Source: Porphyrobacter sp. SLTP
GTDB lineage: Bacteria > Pseudomonadota > Alphaproteobacteria > Sphingomonadales > Sphingomonadaceae
DNA: 64,000 nucleotides
Direction of reading: 5' to 3'
Assembly: GCF_009905735.1 (NCBI RefSeq)
Contig: NZ_JAAALE010000005.1
Location: forward strand, 124,001-188,000
Within the stretch, counting starts at the first letter, position 1. Each line of letters starts with the position of its first letter. The notes under the pieces are model-generated. The model did not search any database. It saw only the letters and a program-made list of their open reading frames with translations, and was not told the origin of the DNA. This document shows positions 20,470-29,748 of this stretch, one piece after another. The position numbers were made by a program, and so were the translations under genes.

Positions 20470-23400
20470 GGCTTGCCGTCCTTGTCGGCAGTCTCCGTCA
20501 CAGTGAGGCGCACCAGCCATTCCTCAAGGCGCATCAGTTGATCGTAGTCGGTATAGCCCTTGTAGTCGGGGTTTTCGCGGGCGGTGAAGGGGTCGCTGCC
20601 GTGAATAAAGCGACGGATTGCCTCTTGAAGCTTGGCGCTGTGATGGGGGAGAAACTCGTCCGGGGTGAGCCCGCTTTGCCGCTCGGAGAGCTTCATCGGG
20701 ATGTCGCGCTTGCCGAAGCCGTCTTCATCCTTCTTGAAAGACCAATAGGCGAACTCGGTCGCCTTTCCCTGTACCACCTTCCCCGTGTCCTTGTCGGCAA
20801 ACCTGCCATGCTCGGCAATAAGGCCAAGCAATCCAAGCTGCAGCGCATAGCCCGCCTCGACCTCGGCTTTGCTCGGCACACGGCCGGTCTTGTAATCGAC
20901 AATTGCCAGCGTCCCATCGGCCAGCTTGTCGATCCGGTCCGCGCGTCCCTGCACCTTGACCCCGTCCACCTCCATCTCGCCCGAAATCTCTGTCGCGAGC
21001 ACCGTGCGCCCCTCGGCCTCGGCTGCGGCAATCCAATGCTCGAACCGCTCAAGCGCGGCGATCAGGCGCGGTTGCCACAGCGCGCGGAACAGCGGGTGGA
21101 CGCGCTCGCGCTCGAAATAGGCGGCGGCAAAGGGAGCAAGCGCAAGGCCGGGATCGCTCGCCCTCGCCCGGTGCCACCTGTCGAGCAGATCATGCACCAG
21201 CGTGCCGCGCAGCGCCGGATCGCTGAAGGGATCGGCGGCGAGCGGTTGCAGCTGCCGCAGATCGAGGATCGCCTGCGCATAGAACTGGTAGGGATCGCCA
21301 AGCAGCCGGTCGAGCGCGGTGACCTTGATCGGCACGTCGCGCACAGCGGGCGTAGGATCGGGCGCCGGGCGCGGATATTCGGGCGCGGGTGGGCGCAGCC
21401 GGTCGAGATGCGGCAGCAACGCCGGGATCGCGCGCTCACGGTGCTCCTTGTCCAGATCATCGCCGAGCAGTGCCTCGACCCGCAGCAGGAAGCGCGAGGG
21501 CAGCGTCGGCCCTTCGGCATCGCGCAAGCTCCGGCTAAGCACCACCTCTGGCGCGCCCATCGCACCCGCCAGGTCATGCGCGGCCAGGCCGATGCGAAAC
21601 TCCGCCCCCGGAACGCCCAGCGCGCGCAGGATCGCAGGCGCCAGCAGCGCATCGGCTCCGGGCGGCTGCGGCCATGAGCCTTCGTTGAGCCCCCCGCAGA
21701 TCACCAGATCGGCCCGCGCCATACGCGCTTCGAGCAAGCCGTAGATCGCCACGCGCGGGTGCCCGCCATAGCCGGGGCGCACCGCGACCGCCTCCATCGA
21801 GTCGCGCAAGATTCCCGCCAGATCGGCGGTCTCGATCTCCGTACCTGCCGCCTCGGCCTGCCCGCGCAATTCCTCGATCATGGTGCCGAGCGCGCGCCCA
21901 TCCTCGCGCTCCCACACCAGCGTCTGCGCGAAGCCCTCGGCCGCGTCCGCGAGCCGGGTCAACGCATCGGCCAGAGCGATTTCGCGCGGCCAGTCGAGCA
22001 ATGGCGCGAGCAGGGCTTCCGCTTCGGCCCACCAATCGGCGACCTCCGCTTTGGCGGCGGCCTTGCGCAATGGCTCCATACCGGGCGCAGGCGCGGGCCC
22101 GCGCAAGCGGCGGTCGAAGGCGCGCAGGCCCTTGAGCCAATCGCGGCGTGCCTCGCCATCCTGCCCGCGCACCAGCGGATGCCCGAAGGCGGCGACAAGA
22201 TTGGCCGGATCAGGGCCGTTCGCCGCCACCTCCGCCAGCAAACCGAACAATCGCCCTGCCGGGGTCAGCGCCAATGGGCGACCAGCGGTGTCGTCCGCCG
22301 CAATGTTCCAGCGTTCGCAATGCTGCGCCACCCGCCGCGCCAAGCCGCGATTGGCGGTGATCACGGCGATCCGCTTTTCCGGCTGCTCCAGCGCCTCACG
22401 CACCAGCAGCGCGATGGCCTGTGCTTCCTCCTCGATCGTCGCGCTGGCGAGCAGGCGCACGCCTGACAACCGACGCCGGTCAGCATCAAGATCGATCCAC
22501 ACCCGGCTCGCATGAGGGGGCAGGAACAGCGAGGAAATCGCCCGGCTGCGTGCCGGTTCCGCCGCAGCAATCCCGCGCCGGTGCCACGGCTGCACCTCGG
22601 CGCGGTTCACGCCCATGCGATTGAGCAGCAGCTTCAGGTGATATTGCGGGTGGCTCAGCGCATCGCCAGAGGCGAATACCGGCCCGCCGGGCTCCTCGGA
22701 AGCGCCCGCAAGGCCAAGCTCCGCCCACGCCGCGTCATCCATTGCCAGATCGAGGTCCGGCAGAATCACCGCGCCTTCGGGCAGTTCTGCGACCACCCTG
22801 AGCAAGCGAGCTAGCGCAGGCGCGGCGCTCGTCACCCCGGCGGCGACAATCGGATGCGGCGGCGGGGTGTCACGCCAGCGGCGGGCGGCGCGGTCGAACA
22901 GCAGATTGCGGCGGGTGGCGGCGTCAACCTCGCCCCGCTCCGCCAGTTCCAGCTGCCAACGCGCATTGACCCGCGCGAATAGCCGGATAGCGCGCTTCCA
23001 GTGCTCGGCGAGATTGCCGAGCTGATCCAGCACCGGATCGGCCCACAGATCCTCGGGGGCCCTCTCCTCCACCAGCAGCCGGTCCATCGTCCGCGCCATC
23101 TCGCGCGCGAGGTTCAGCCGCGCGCGGCCGGGTAGCGGCTCCATGCCCTCGGCTTCGCGCTCTTCAGCAATCAGCCGGTCGAGCATCAGCCAGCGCGCCA
23201 CCGGATCGCAGGCCGGCGGAATATCCGCTGCCCCCAGCGGATCGAGCGCCGCGCCCAGCTTTTCATCGAGATCGAGATCGCCCACCGCAATCATGCGCGG
23301 CATCAGCAACCCACCGTCGCCCGTATCCCCCGCGTGGCGGATGAAGGCTTCGGACAGGGTACGCGCGGCGCGGCTCGACGGCACCAGCAACGTGAGACGC

Positions 23401-23519
23401 GCCAACCCGAAACCCGGCTCGCGGTATCGCGGCACTATTCCGGCCACCAGGGCATCGGCAAAGCCGCGGTGTGCGGCGATGGAATAGACCAGCGGGCCGA
23501 TGTGGCGCGGTTCAGCCAC
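20466..23519 (-). CDS. addB: double-strand-break repair protein AddB
   Basis: The 1017-residue partner of AddA carries a degenerate helicase-like N-terminal part and a C-terminal RecB-type nuclease with GRADRIDKLADG followed by LAIVDYKTGR. It provides the second nuclease and is thought to scan for the recombination hotspot. The start is a GTG at 23519, overlapping the end of murU by 8 bases, so translation is probably coupled. Length and position directly before addA support the identity. Confidence 0.93.
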   Translation of the reverse strand: MAEPRHIGPLVYSIAAHRGFADALVAGIVPRYREPGFGLARLTLLVPSSRAARTLSEAFIRHAGDTGDGGLLMPRMIAVGDLDLDEKLGAALDPLGAADIPPACDPVARWLMLDRLIAEEREAEGMEPLPGRARLNLAREMARTMDRLLVEERAPEDLWADPVLDQLGNLAEHWKRAIRLFARVNARWQLELAERGEVDAATRRNLLFDRAARRWRDTPPPHPIVAAGVTSAAPALARLLRVVAELPEGAVILPDLDLAMDDAAWAELGLAGASEEPGGPVFASGDALSHPQYHLKLLLNRMGVNRAEVQPWHRRGIAAAEPARSRAISSLFLPPHASRVWIDLDADRRRLSGVRLLASATIEEEAQAIALLVREALEQPEKRIAVITANRGLARRVAQHCERWNIAADDTAGRPLALTPAGRLFGLLAEVAANGPDPANLVAAFGHPLVRGQDGEARRDWLKGLRAFDRRLRGPAPAPGMEPLRKAAAKAEVADWWAEAEALLAPLLDWPREIALADALTRLADAAEGFAQTLVWEREDGRALGTMIEELRGQAEAAGTEIETADLAGILRDSMEAVAVRPGYGGHPRVAIYGLLEARMARADLVICGGLNEGSWPQPPGADALLAPAILRALGVPGAEFRIGLAAHDLAGAMGAPEVVLSRSLRDAEGPTLPSRFLLRVEALLGDDLDKEHRERAIPALLPHLDRLRPPAPEYPRPAPDPTPAVRDVPIKVTALDRLLGDPYQFYAQAILDLRQLQPLAADPFSDPALRGTLVHDLLDRWHRARASDPGLALAPFAAAYFERERVHPLFRALWQPRLIAALERFEHWIAAAEAEGRTVLATEISGEMEVDGVKVQGRADRIDKLADGTLAIVDYKTGRVPSKAEVEAGYALQLGLLGLIAEHGRFADKDTGKVVQGKATEFAYWSFKKDEDGFGKRDIPMKLSERQSGLTPDEFLPHHSAKLQEAIRRFIHGSDPFTARENPDYKGYTDYDQLMRLEEWLVRLTVTETADKDGKP

Positions 23520-24228
23520 CCAGCAGCGCCTCCTCGGTCGGGCGGATCGCTTGCGGGGTGCCGACTTCGAACCAAAGCCCGGTGAAGCTGAGGCCGTACA
23601 GCCGCCCCTCCTCCATCGCCCGGTTCCAGAGGATGTTGGTGGAGAACGGTCCCTCGGGCGCGTCGCGCATCAAGCGGTGGCTGACCAGCTGGATGCCGGT
23701 GTAGATGAACGGCGCAATCCGCCCATCACGGCGGCGCGAGAGGCGGCCGAGCGGGTCCATATGAAAATCGCCGGTGCCGTTGAAATTGGCCGCGCGCGCG
23801 TGCGGCACCACCAACAACAGCGCGTCCATGGCCTCGGGATCCCAGCGACGCGACAGGTCGTGGAACGCGCTCTTTGGCCCATCCAGCCAGATATTGTCAG
23901 CGTTGAGCGCGAAGAACGGATCGGGCAGTTGGCCGAGCGCCTTCACCATCCCGCCGCCGGTCTCAAGCAGTTGCGCGCGCTCGTCCGAGACGATCACCTT
24001 GGGCACGGCGCGGGCGAGCACATGGGCTTCGAGCGCGTCGGCGAGGTAGTGGACATTCACCACCGCCTTGGCGACGCCCGCTTCGGCGAGCCGATCAAGC
24101 GCGTGGTCGATCAGTGCCTTGCCCGCCACTCGCACCAGCGGCTTGGGCTGGCTGGCGGTCAGCGGCCGCATCCGCTTGCCAAGGCCAGCGGCGAGGATCA
24201 TCGCGGTGTCGGATGCGAGCGTGGTCAT
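23512..24228 (-). CDS. murU: N-acetylmuramate 1-phosphate uridylyltransferase MurU
   Basis: This 238-residue nucleotidyltransferase has the N-terminal signature ILAAGLGKRMRPLT and downstream LETGGGM and NADN elements of the sugar-phosphate nucleotidyltransferase fold. Together with the coupled upstream kinase AmgK it matches the MurNAc salvage pathway, producing UDP-MurNAc from recycled cell-wall sugar without MurA and MurB. The pairing is the main reason for preferring MurU over other nucleotidyltransferases. The start overlaps the amgK stop by ATGA. Confidence 0.88.
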   Translation of the reverse strand: MTTLASDTAMILAAGLGKRMRPLTASQPKPLVRVAGKALIDHALDRLAEAGVAKAVVNVHYLADALEAHVLARAVPKVIVSDERAQLLETGGGMVKALGQLPDPFFALNADNIWLDGPKSAFHDLSRRWDPEAMDALLLVVPHARAANFNGTGDFHMDPLGRLSRRRDGRIAPFIYTGIQLVSHRLMRDAPEGPFSTNILWNRAMEEGRLYGLSFTGLWFEVGTPQAIRPTEEALLGG

Positions 24229-25214
24229 GCGGCAAAAGCGCCGTTCGCAGCGCGCAGATCGGCCGGGATATTGGCATCGAACCAGCGTGCCACAGGTGCC
24301 AGCGCGGGATGCGCCAGATCGCGCTCCATCGCCGCCCAGACGCGCGGGATCATGGCGAGGTATTTGGGCTTGCCATCACGGCGGTCGAGCCGGGTGAAGA
24401 TGCCGACGATCTTGGCATTCCGCTGCGCGCCAAGCCGGGCGTAGTCGGCGAGGAAATCGTCGCCGCAGACGCCCGCCACCGCGCAGTAATGCGCCAGCAT
24501 CGCCGCCTCGAGCACCTCAGGCACATCGCGCCGCGCGTCCTGCAACAGCGAGACGAGGTCATAGGCCGGGTGGCCCACGAGCGCGTCCTGAAAGTCGATC
24601 AGGCCCTGCGGCGCGGTCGCCTTGCCGCCGAGCAGCATGATGTTCTCGGCATGATAATCGCGGAGCACCGTCACACCGGGGTTCTGGCGGGCCAGCAGCG
24701 GCGCGAGGACTTCTTCCCAGGCGGCGGCATAGCCGGCTGCATCCACCGCAAGGCCTTGGGCGGGGCAATACCATTCAGTCAGCAGCGCCGCCTCTCGGGC
24801 ATAGACCGCCATGTCGTAGGCCGGAAACGGCCCCGGCGGCAGGTGGTGGAGCGCGGCCAGCGCCTCGACCGCGGCCTCGTAAGCGGCGCGCTCGTCAGCG
24901 GGGTTCAGATCGAGCCAGTCGCGCATCCGGTCATTGCCGAAATCCTCGGTCAGCACCCAGCCTTGGGCCGCATCCTCGGCAAGGATCGCAGGGCCGCGCA
25001 TCCCGTGCGTGTTCAGCCAATGGGCAACGTGGAGGAACGGCGCGGGGTCTTCGTGCGGAGGCGGCGCGTGCATCAGCATGGCCGATTCGCCGCTTGCCCG
25101 GCTAAGCCGGAAATACCGCCGGAACGAGGCATCCCCCGGCAGCGGGTCGATGTCCGCGCCCTCCCATCCGGCGTGGGCGACGAATTCGGCGAGGCCTTGG
25201 GGAAGCGCGGTCAT
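24225..25214 (-). CDS. amgK: anomeric MurNAc/GlcNAc kinase AmgK
   Basis: The 329-residue protein is an aminoglycoside-phosphotransferase-fold kinase. The catalytic segment LRDYHAENIM and the metal-binding IDFQDA are visible, and the N-terminal lobe contains GDASFRRYFRL. AmgK phosphorylates recycled MurNAc or GlcNAc at the anomeric carbon, feeding MurU. It was once annotated as an antibiotic kinase, but the coupling to murU argues for cell-wall recycling. The ATG at 25214 overlaps the tsaE stop; the frame's 32-codon upstream extension is not used. Confidence 0.88.
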   Translation of the reverse strand: MTALPQGLAEFVAHAGWEGADIDPLPGDASFRRYFRLSRASGESAMLMHAPPPHEDPAPFLHVAHWLNTHGMRGPAILAEDAAQGWVLTEDFGNDRMRDWLDLNPADERAAYEAAVEALAALHHLPPGPFPAYDMAVYAREAALLTEWYCPAQGLAVDAAGYAAAWEEVLAPLLARQNPGVTVLRDYHAENIMLLGGKATAPQGLIDFQDALVGHPAYDLVSLLQDARRDVPEVLEAAMLAHYCAVAGVCGDDFLADYARLGAQRNAKIVGIFTRLDRRDGKPKYLAMIPRVWAAMERDLAHPALAPVARWFDANIPADLRAANGAFAA

Positions 25215-25675
25215 GGCATCCGCCCTACCCAATCCGCCCCGCCGCGGGCAATCGCAATCCGCCCGCCTTCCCCGCTTTCTCCAACGGGTTCCAGCGTGAT
25301 CGACAGGCATCCCGGTTCATGAGCGAAGCCGCCCGCGTGATCCGGCCATTCCGCCAGCAGCACTGCACCCTCGCGGTAATCATCGAGACCGATTTCAGCG
25401 AGTTCGGCGGGATCATCCAGACGGTAGAAATCCGCGTGCACAGCCGCGAGCCGGAGCGGCGGCGCATCGTAAGTCTCGATGATGGTGAAAGTCGGCGACG
25501 GCACTTCGCCCTCATGCCCAAGAGCCGCCAGTATCGCGCGCGCCAGTGTCGTCTTGCCCGCCCCCAACCCGCCAGTCAGCGCCACCACATCACCCGCCCG
25601 CAATCGCCCGGCAATTGCTGCGCCGTAAGCTGCCATAGAGGCCAGATCAGGGAGGCTGGACCGGGTTTCGGTCAC
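25211..25675 (-). CDS. tsaE: tRNA t6A-biosynthesis ATPase TsaE
   Basis: This 154-residue P-loop ATPase is part of the TsaBDE complex that makes N6-threonylcarbamoyladenosine at position 37 of ANN-decoding tRNAs. Walker A is GGLGAGKTT at about 35-43; SPTFTIIETYD and the Walker B-like YRLDDPAEL are typical. It is coupled by ATGA overlaps to divL upstream and amgK downstream. Confidence 0.95.
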   Translation of the reverse strand: MTETRSSLPDLASMAAYGAAIAGRLRAGDVVALTGGLGAGKTTLARAILAALGHEGEVPSPTFTIIETYDAPPLRLAAVHADFYRLDDPAELAEIGLDDYREGAVLLAEWPDHAGGFAHEPGCLSITLEPVGESGEGGRIAIARGGADWVGRMP

Positions 25676-28032
25676 GGCAGGCGGATCGTCGCCGTGGTGC
25701 CCGCGCCCTTGCGGCTGACGATTTCGAGTACCCCGTCATGCGCCGCGATAAGCTGCCGGGCGAGCGGAATGCCAAGGCCCGTGCGGCGCTCCGGCGCGCC
25801 GTCGCCCGCAGGTTTCACCCCGCCCTGCGCGCGGGCAAGTTCCTTCGAAGTCATGCCCCGGCCATTATCGGCAATGCTGATCTCCACCCCCCACTCGGTG
25901 CCCTCGGGCGCGCGGCGGATCTCGATCACGATGCGGCCGCCTTCCGGCGTGCCCACCACGGCATTGTCGAGCAGGTTGCCAATCGCCCGGCCCATCTGGC
26001 GCGGATCGGCCTCAATCACCCGGCCGCGGCGACCCTTGAGATCGAGGCTCAGCCCGGCGGCGACAATCGCTCCCTCCCGCTCGCGCACCAGCGTGGTGAG
26101 GAAATCGAGGAGGTCGAGGCGTTCCTTGCGGATCGGCAGCAACCCCGCCTCGCTTTGCGACAGGTCGAGCACGTTTTCGACCTGCTCGGTTAGGCGCTCG
26201 ACCGCGCTCAGGATCGCATCGACATATTCGCCCGCCCCCTCGGGATCAGCCGCTGCACCGCTTTTCAGCAGTTCGGCATACCCGCCGATGGTGGTGAGCG
26301 GCGTGCGGAATTCGTAGCTCATGTTAGCGAGGAACTTGGCCTTGACCGCGTCCGCCTCCTCCAGTGCCTCGGCCCGCTCGCGCAGGGCCTGTTCAGCCTT
26401 TTGCGATGCGGTGATGTCGAGCACGGTCAGCAGGCCGTTGCCATCAGGCAGGGGAATCCCCGCGAACCGCAGCGTGCGGCCATCGGCCAGATCGACCTGC
26501 CCGCCCTTCTCGCGCCGGTCGAGTGTCGCCGCGCGCACGGCAGCCCCGATCAGCCCGGCTTCTTCGGGATTCACCAGATTGCGCCCGATTGCGCTCAAGA
26601 GCTCATCTGCGCTCGGATGCAGATCGAGCAGTTCGGGCGTGAGACCCCAGGTGCCCGCAAAGCTGCGGTTCCACAGCTGTACCGAACCATCCGGCGCGAA
26701 AATCGCCAGGGCTTCGAACAGGCTGTCGAGCGTGGCTGTGCGGGTGCGCAGCAGCGTGTCGCGCACGGCGGAAAGCGCGAGGCTTTCGGTGCGATCCTCG
26801 GTGATGAGGATCAAGCCGCCATCCGGCATAGGCTGGGCGACGACGCGCAGATGGGTGCCGCCCGGCAGCGGCCAGGCCTCTTCCTGTGTATCCTGCATCC
26901 CGAACCAGCCGGTGCGTTCGCGCCGCCATTCGGGGAAATCGCGCACTTCCGGCGTGCGCCCACGCTCGCGCGCCTCGGCGAGGAAGCGCTGGAACGGCGT
27001 GTGGGCCTCGATCGCTTCTTCGGTCAGGCTGAACAGGCGGCGGAACGGGCGGTTCGCGAAGGTCAGACGCTCTTCGCCGTCAAACAGGGCGACGCCCACC
27101 GACAGCTGGTCGAGCAGCGCGCGCTGCGCATCGCGGAAGGCACGGAATTCGCGCGCCACCTGCTGCTGCTCCTCGATATCGATGGCGTAGCCTGCCACCC
27201 CCTCCAGCCCGAGCGGGAGATCGCTGACCCGCAACGTGCGGCGCGCACCGTGGATGGTCGCAGCGATGATGCGTTCCGACTTTGCCTGACTGGTCAGCGT
27301 GGCGCGGGCGATATCGGCAGGTGAGCGTCCCTCCTCAGGCTCGAGCAGCTCGATCTGGTTCTGCACCACCTCGGCCGCCGTCGTCGCGCCAACCGCATCG
27401 ACATAGGCCTGGTTGACGAGTTGGAGCGTGAGGTCAGACCCGCGGAACCACATCGGCATGGGCGCGGCTTCGATCAGGCCGACAAGCGCGGCGAAATCCC
27501 CCGTCGCCCGCGCAGCAGCAGCGCGCAGGCGGGCCATTTCGGAATGGCTTTCGGTAAAGTCGAACACCCACACCAGCGCGGCCCCGCCGGGTGAAACCTG
27601 CGGATCGGCGAGCGTCCCGTAGAGCGCAAGGCTGCGCTGCGCGCCGGGCAGGTTGATGGCCATGCGGAACGGCGCGGCGCTTTTCTGGGTCGTCTGGATC
27701 CGGGACCAAAGCTGATCGAGCTGCCCCTGCGCAAGCCCGCCGCCCTTGGGATTACCTGCTGGCGCAGCGAGTTCGCTGAGGTATTTGGGCATTGCCGCCA
27801 AGCCCAGCATCCGGGCCAGCTTCTCAGGCGCTTCGATCCGCCCATCGACCCGAACCAGCAATGGCAGCGCCGGGGCGACATCCAGCAACGTCTGCATCCG
27901 CTTGAGGCTGGTGCGCATCGCCTTGGCGCGCTTGACGCTCTGGTTCGCGCGCAGAACCACCATCGCCGCCCCCACCGCCCAAGCGGCAAGGACGAGCGCG
28001 ATCAGCACCAATGAAAGGGGCGAGAGGTCCAT
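25672..28032 (-). CDS. divL: DivL-type PAS sensor kinase with Tyr at the phospho-acceptor site
   Basis: The 786-residue protein has one N-terminal transmembrane helix (about 6-27), several PAS-like regions between about 180 and 540, a dimerisation helix and an ATPase domain. In the H-box the usual histidine is tyrosine: NMSYEFRTPL, Tyr573, codon at 26314-26316. The ATPase motifs appear intact: NLLDN near 686, DNGRGM near 722, GLGIPL near 752. In Caulobacter crescentus DivL also has Tyr here and works mainly as a regulator of CckA, in response to DivK, rather than as a standard kinase. The tsaE-amgK-murU-addBA neighbourhood supports orthology. The role in this organism is inferred. Confidence 0.88.
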   Translation of the reverse strand: MDLSPLSLVLIALVLAAWAVGAAMVVLRANQSVKRAKAMRTSLKRMQTLLDVAPALPLLVRVDGRIEAPEKLARMLGLAAMPKYLSELAAPAGNPKGGGLAQGQLDQLWSRIQTTQKSAAPFRMAINLPGAQRSLALYGTLADPQVSPGGAALVWVFDFTESHSEMARLRAAAARATGDFAALVGLIEAAPMPMWFRGSDLTLQLVNQAYVDAVGATTAAEVVQNQIELLEPEEGRSPADIARATLTSQAKSERIIAATIHGARRTLRVSDLPLGLEGVAGYAIDIEEQQQVAREFRAFRDAQRALLDQLSVGVALFDGEERLTFANRPFRRLFSLTEEAIEAHTPFQRFLAEARERGRTPEVRDFPEWRRERTGWFGMQDTQEEAWPLPGGTHLRVVAQPMPDGGLILITEDRTESLALSAVRDTLLRTRTATLDSLFEALAIFAPDGSVQLWNRSFAGTWGLTPELLDLHPSADELLSAIGRNLVNPEEAGLIGAAVRAATLDRREKGGQVDLADGRTLRFAGIPLPDGNGLLTVLDITASQKAEQALRERAEALEEADAVKAKFLANMSYEFRTPLTTIGGYAELLKSGAAADPEGAGEYVDAILSAVERLTEQVENVLDLSQSEAGLLPIRKERLDLLDFLTTLVREREGAIVAAGLSLDLKGRRGRVIEADPRQMGRAIGNLLDNAVVGTPEGGRIVIEIRRAPEGTEWGVEISIADNGRGMTSKELARAQGGVKPAGDGAPERRTGLGIPLARQLIAAHDGVLEIVSRKGAGTTATIRLP

Positions 28033-28133
28033 CGCTCAACCGCTATGCGCGTGCGCGCGGGAGTGCAACGGGTGACAGGCCGCCCGCCCCCAACCCCGTG
28101 ACAAAACAGGGCGAGGCGGGCGGTTTGTCTGGC

Positions 28134-29558
28134 TTAGTAGCGGTAGTGATCAGGCTTGAACGGGCCAGCCTGCGGCACGCCGATGTAGTTCGCCTGCTTG
28201 TTGCTCAACTGGGTCAACTTCACACCCAGCTTTTCGAGGTGCAGCGCGGCGACCTTTTCGTCGAGGTGCTTGGGCAGGACGTAAACATCGTTCTGATATT
28301 CGTCAGCCTTTGTGAACAGCTCAATCTGGGCGAGGGTCTGGTTGGTGAAGCTTGCGCTCATCACGAAGCTCGGGTGACCGGTGGCGCAGCCGAGGTTCAC
28401 CAGACGGCCCTTGGCGAGGATGATGATCGACTTGCCATCGGGGAAGGTGACGAGGTCAGTGCCTTCCTTGATTTCTTTCCAGTTATAGTTGGAAAGCGCG
28501 GAAATCTGAATCTCGCTGTCGAAGTGGCCGATGTTGCAGACGATCGCCATCGGCTTCATGTTCATCATGTGCTCGGCGGTGATGACGTCTTCATTGCCGG
28601 TGGCGGTGACGAAGATGTCGGCGCGCTTGACCGCGTCTTCCATGGTGACGACTTCGAAGCCGTCCATCGCGGCTTGAAGCGCGCAGATCGGGTCAATCTC
28701 GGTGACCATCACACGGGCGCCGCCGTCACGCAGCGAAGCGGCCGAACCCTTGCCGACATCGCCGTAACCGGCAACACAGGCGACCTTGCCAGCCAGCATC
28801 ACATCGGTCGCGCGGCGGATCGCATCGACCAGCGATTCCTTGCAACCGTAGAGGTTGTCGAACTTCGACTTGGTGACCGAATCGTTCACGTTGATCGCCG
28901 GGAAGGGAAGCTTCCCCTGCTTGGCGATCTGGTAGAGCCGCATCACGCCCGTGGTGGTTTCTTCCGAAACGCCCTTGATCGCCTTCACCGTCTTGGTGAG
29001 GTAGCCCGGCTTGGCAGCGACGAAGGCCTTCAGTGCGCGCTGGAATTCGATTTCCTCGGCGTTCGTGGGTTCGCCCATTTCCTCGCCCGCTTCAAGACGT
29101 GCGCCCCACAGCGCGAACATGGTGGCATCGCCGCCATCGTCAAGAATCAGGTTGCAGGTAAGATCGGGGTTTTCGTCGGTCGCCCAGTCAAAGATGCGAC
29201 CCACGTAATCCCAGTAATCTGCGAGCGTCTCGCCCTTGATCGCGAAGACCGGGATACCGGCGTCAGCAATGGCAGCCGCAGCGTGGTCCTGGGTCGAGAA
29301 GATGTTGCAGGTCGCCCAGCGCACTTCGGCACCGAGCGCCACGAGCGTCTCAATCAGCACCGCGGTCTGAATGGTCATGTGGAGCGAGCCGGTGATGCGC
29401 GCGCCCTTGAGCGGCTGGGCGGCACCATATTCTTCGCGCAGCGCCATCAGGCCGGGCATTTCGGTCTCAGCGATCATGATCTCGTCGCGGCCGAATTGGG
29501 CCAGCGCGATGTCCTTGATCACATATTCAGTGGTCGGGGCGGCAGCGAGGGTAGCCAT
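28134..29558 (-). CDS. ahcY: S-adenosylhomocysteine hydrolase
   Basis: This 474-residue NAD-dependent enzyme splits S-adenosylhomocysteine into adenosine and homocysteine, relieving inhibition of methyltransferases. The NAD-binding loop [12 protein letters not shown] is visible, as are the substrate region [16 protein letters not shown] and the C-terminal FKPDHYRY. An AGGAG lies about ten bases before the ATG. The leader upstream is structured (see 29577-29638). No other methionine-cycle gene is in the window. Confidence 0.98.
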   Translation of the reverse strand: MATLAAAPTTEYVIKDIALAQFGRDEIMIAETEMPGLMALREEYGAAQPLKGARITGSLHMTIQTAVLIETLVALGAEVRWATCNIFSTQDHAAAAIADAGIPVFAIKGETLADYWDYVGRIFDWATDENPDLTCNLILDDGGDATMFALWGARLEAGEEMGEPTNAEEIEFQRALKAFVAAKPGYLTKTVKAIKGVSEETTTGVMRLYQIAKQGKLPFPAINVNDSVTKSKFDNLYGCKESLVDAIRRATDVMLAGKVACVAGYGDVGKGSAASLRDGGARVMVTEIDPICALQAAMDGFEVVTMEDAVKRADIFVTATGNEDVITAEHMMNMKPMAIVCNIGHFDSEIQISALSNYNWKEIKEGTDLVTFPDGKSIIILAKGRLVNLGCATGHPSFVMSASFTNQTLAQIELFTKADEYQNDVYVLPKHLDEKVAALHLEKLGVKLTQLSNKQANYIGVPQAGPFKPDHYRY

Positions 29559-29576
29559 TGCTTCAATCTCCTAAGC

Positions 29577-29638
29577 GCAGATCGGCACATCCTTGTGCGA
29601 AGGTCTGCTTATGCGCCCTGCCCCTAGCGACAAGGGCA
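29577..29638 (-). promoter_or_regulatory. structured 5' leader of ahcY
   Basis: On the ahcY-sense strand two stem-loops precede the ribosome-binding site. One has arms at 29634-29638 and 29619-29623 (TGCCC/GGGCA, 10-base loop). The second has an outer stem at 29604-29608 with 29577-29581 (GCAGA/TCTGC) enclosing a perfect inner hairpin GCACA-AGGA-TGTGC (29598-29585). It may be a regulatory RNA, but I cannot match it to a known SAH or SAM riboswitch consensus. Confidence 0.4.
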
Positions 29639-29649
29639 CCTTGAAGCAA

Positions 29650-29669
29650 ATATAAACTTATCTTTATAT
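29650..29669. promoter_or_regulatory. AT-rich inverted repeat between ahcY and the peroxiredoxin gene
   Basis: ATATAAA and TTTATAT are perfect 7-base arms with a 6-base spacer, in an otherwise GC-rich region between two divergent genes. The form suits an operator for a small dimeric repressor. ArsR-family SahR regulators of ahcY are known in Proteobacteria, but I cannot confirm a motif match. Confidence 0.35.
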
Positions 29670-29678
29670 GTCTATTTG

Positions 29679-29706
29679 TTGCCCGACCGCCCGCACCCGC
29701 TATAGA
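29679..29706 (+). promoter_or_regulatory. candidate promoter of the peroxiredoxin gene
   Basis: TTGCCC at 29679-29684 and TATAGA at 29701-29706 are 16 bases apart, about 42 bases before the start codon. By eye only. Confidence 0.45.
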
Positions 29707-29748
29707 ACACCCCGAACCCACCCCCCAAGGCATGAGGATGCACACATC

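Noticed and set aside
28079..28133. Terminator between ahcY and divL
   Set aside because: CCGCCCGCC and GGCGGGCGG can pair, but the loop is long and no T-run follows, so it is not convincing.
29577..29640. SAH or SAM riboswitch upstream of ahcY
   Set aside because: Hairpins are present but I cannot fit any known consensus core, so I list it only as a structured leader.
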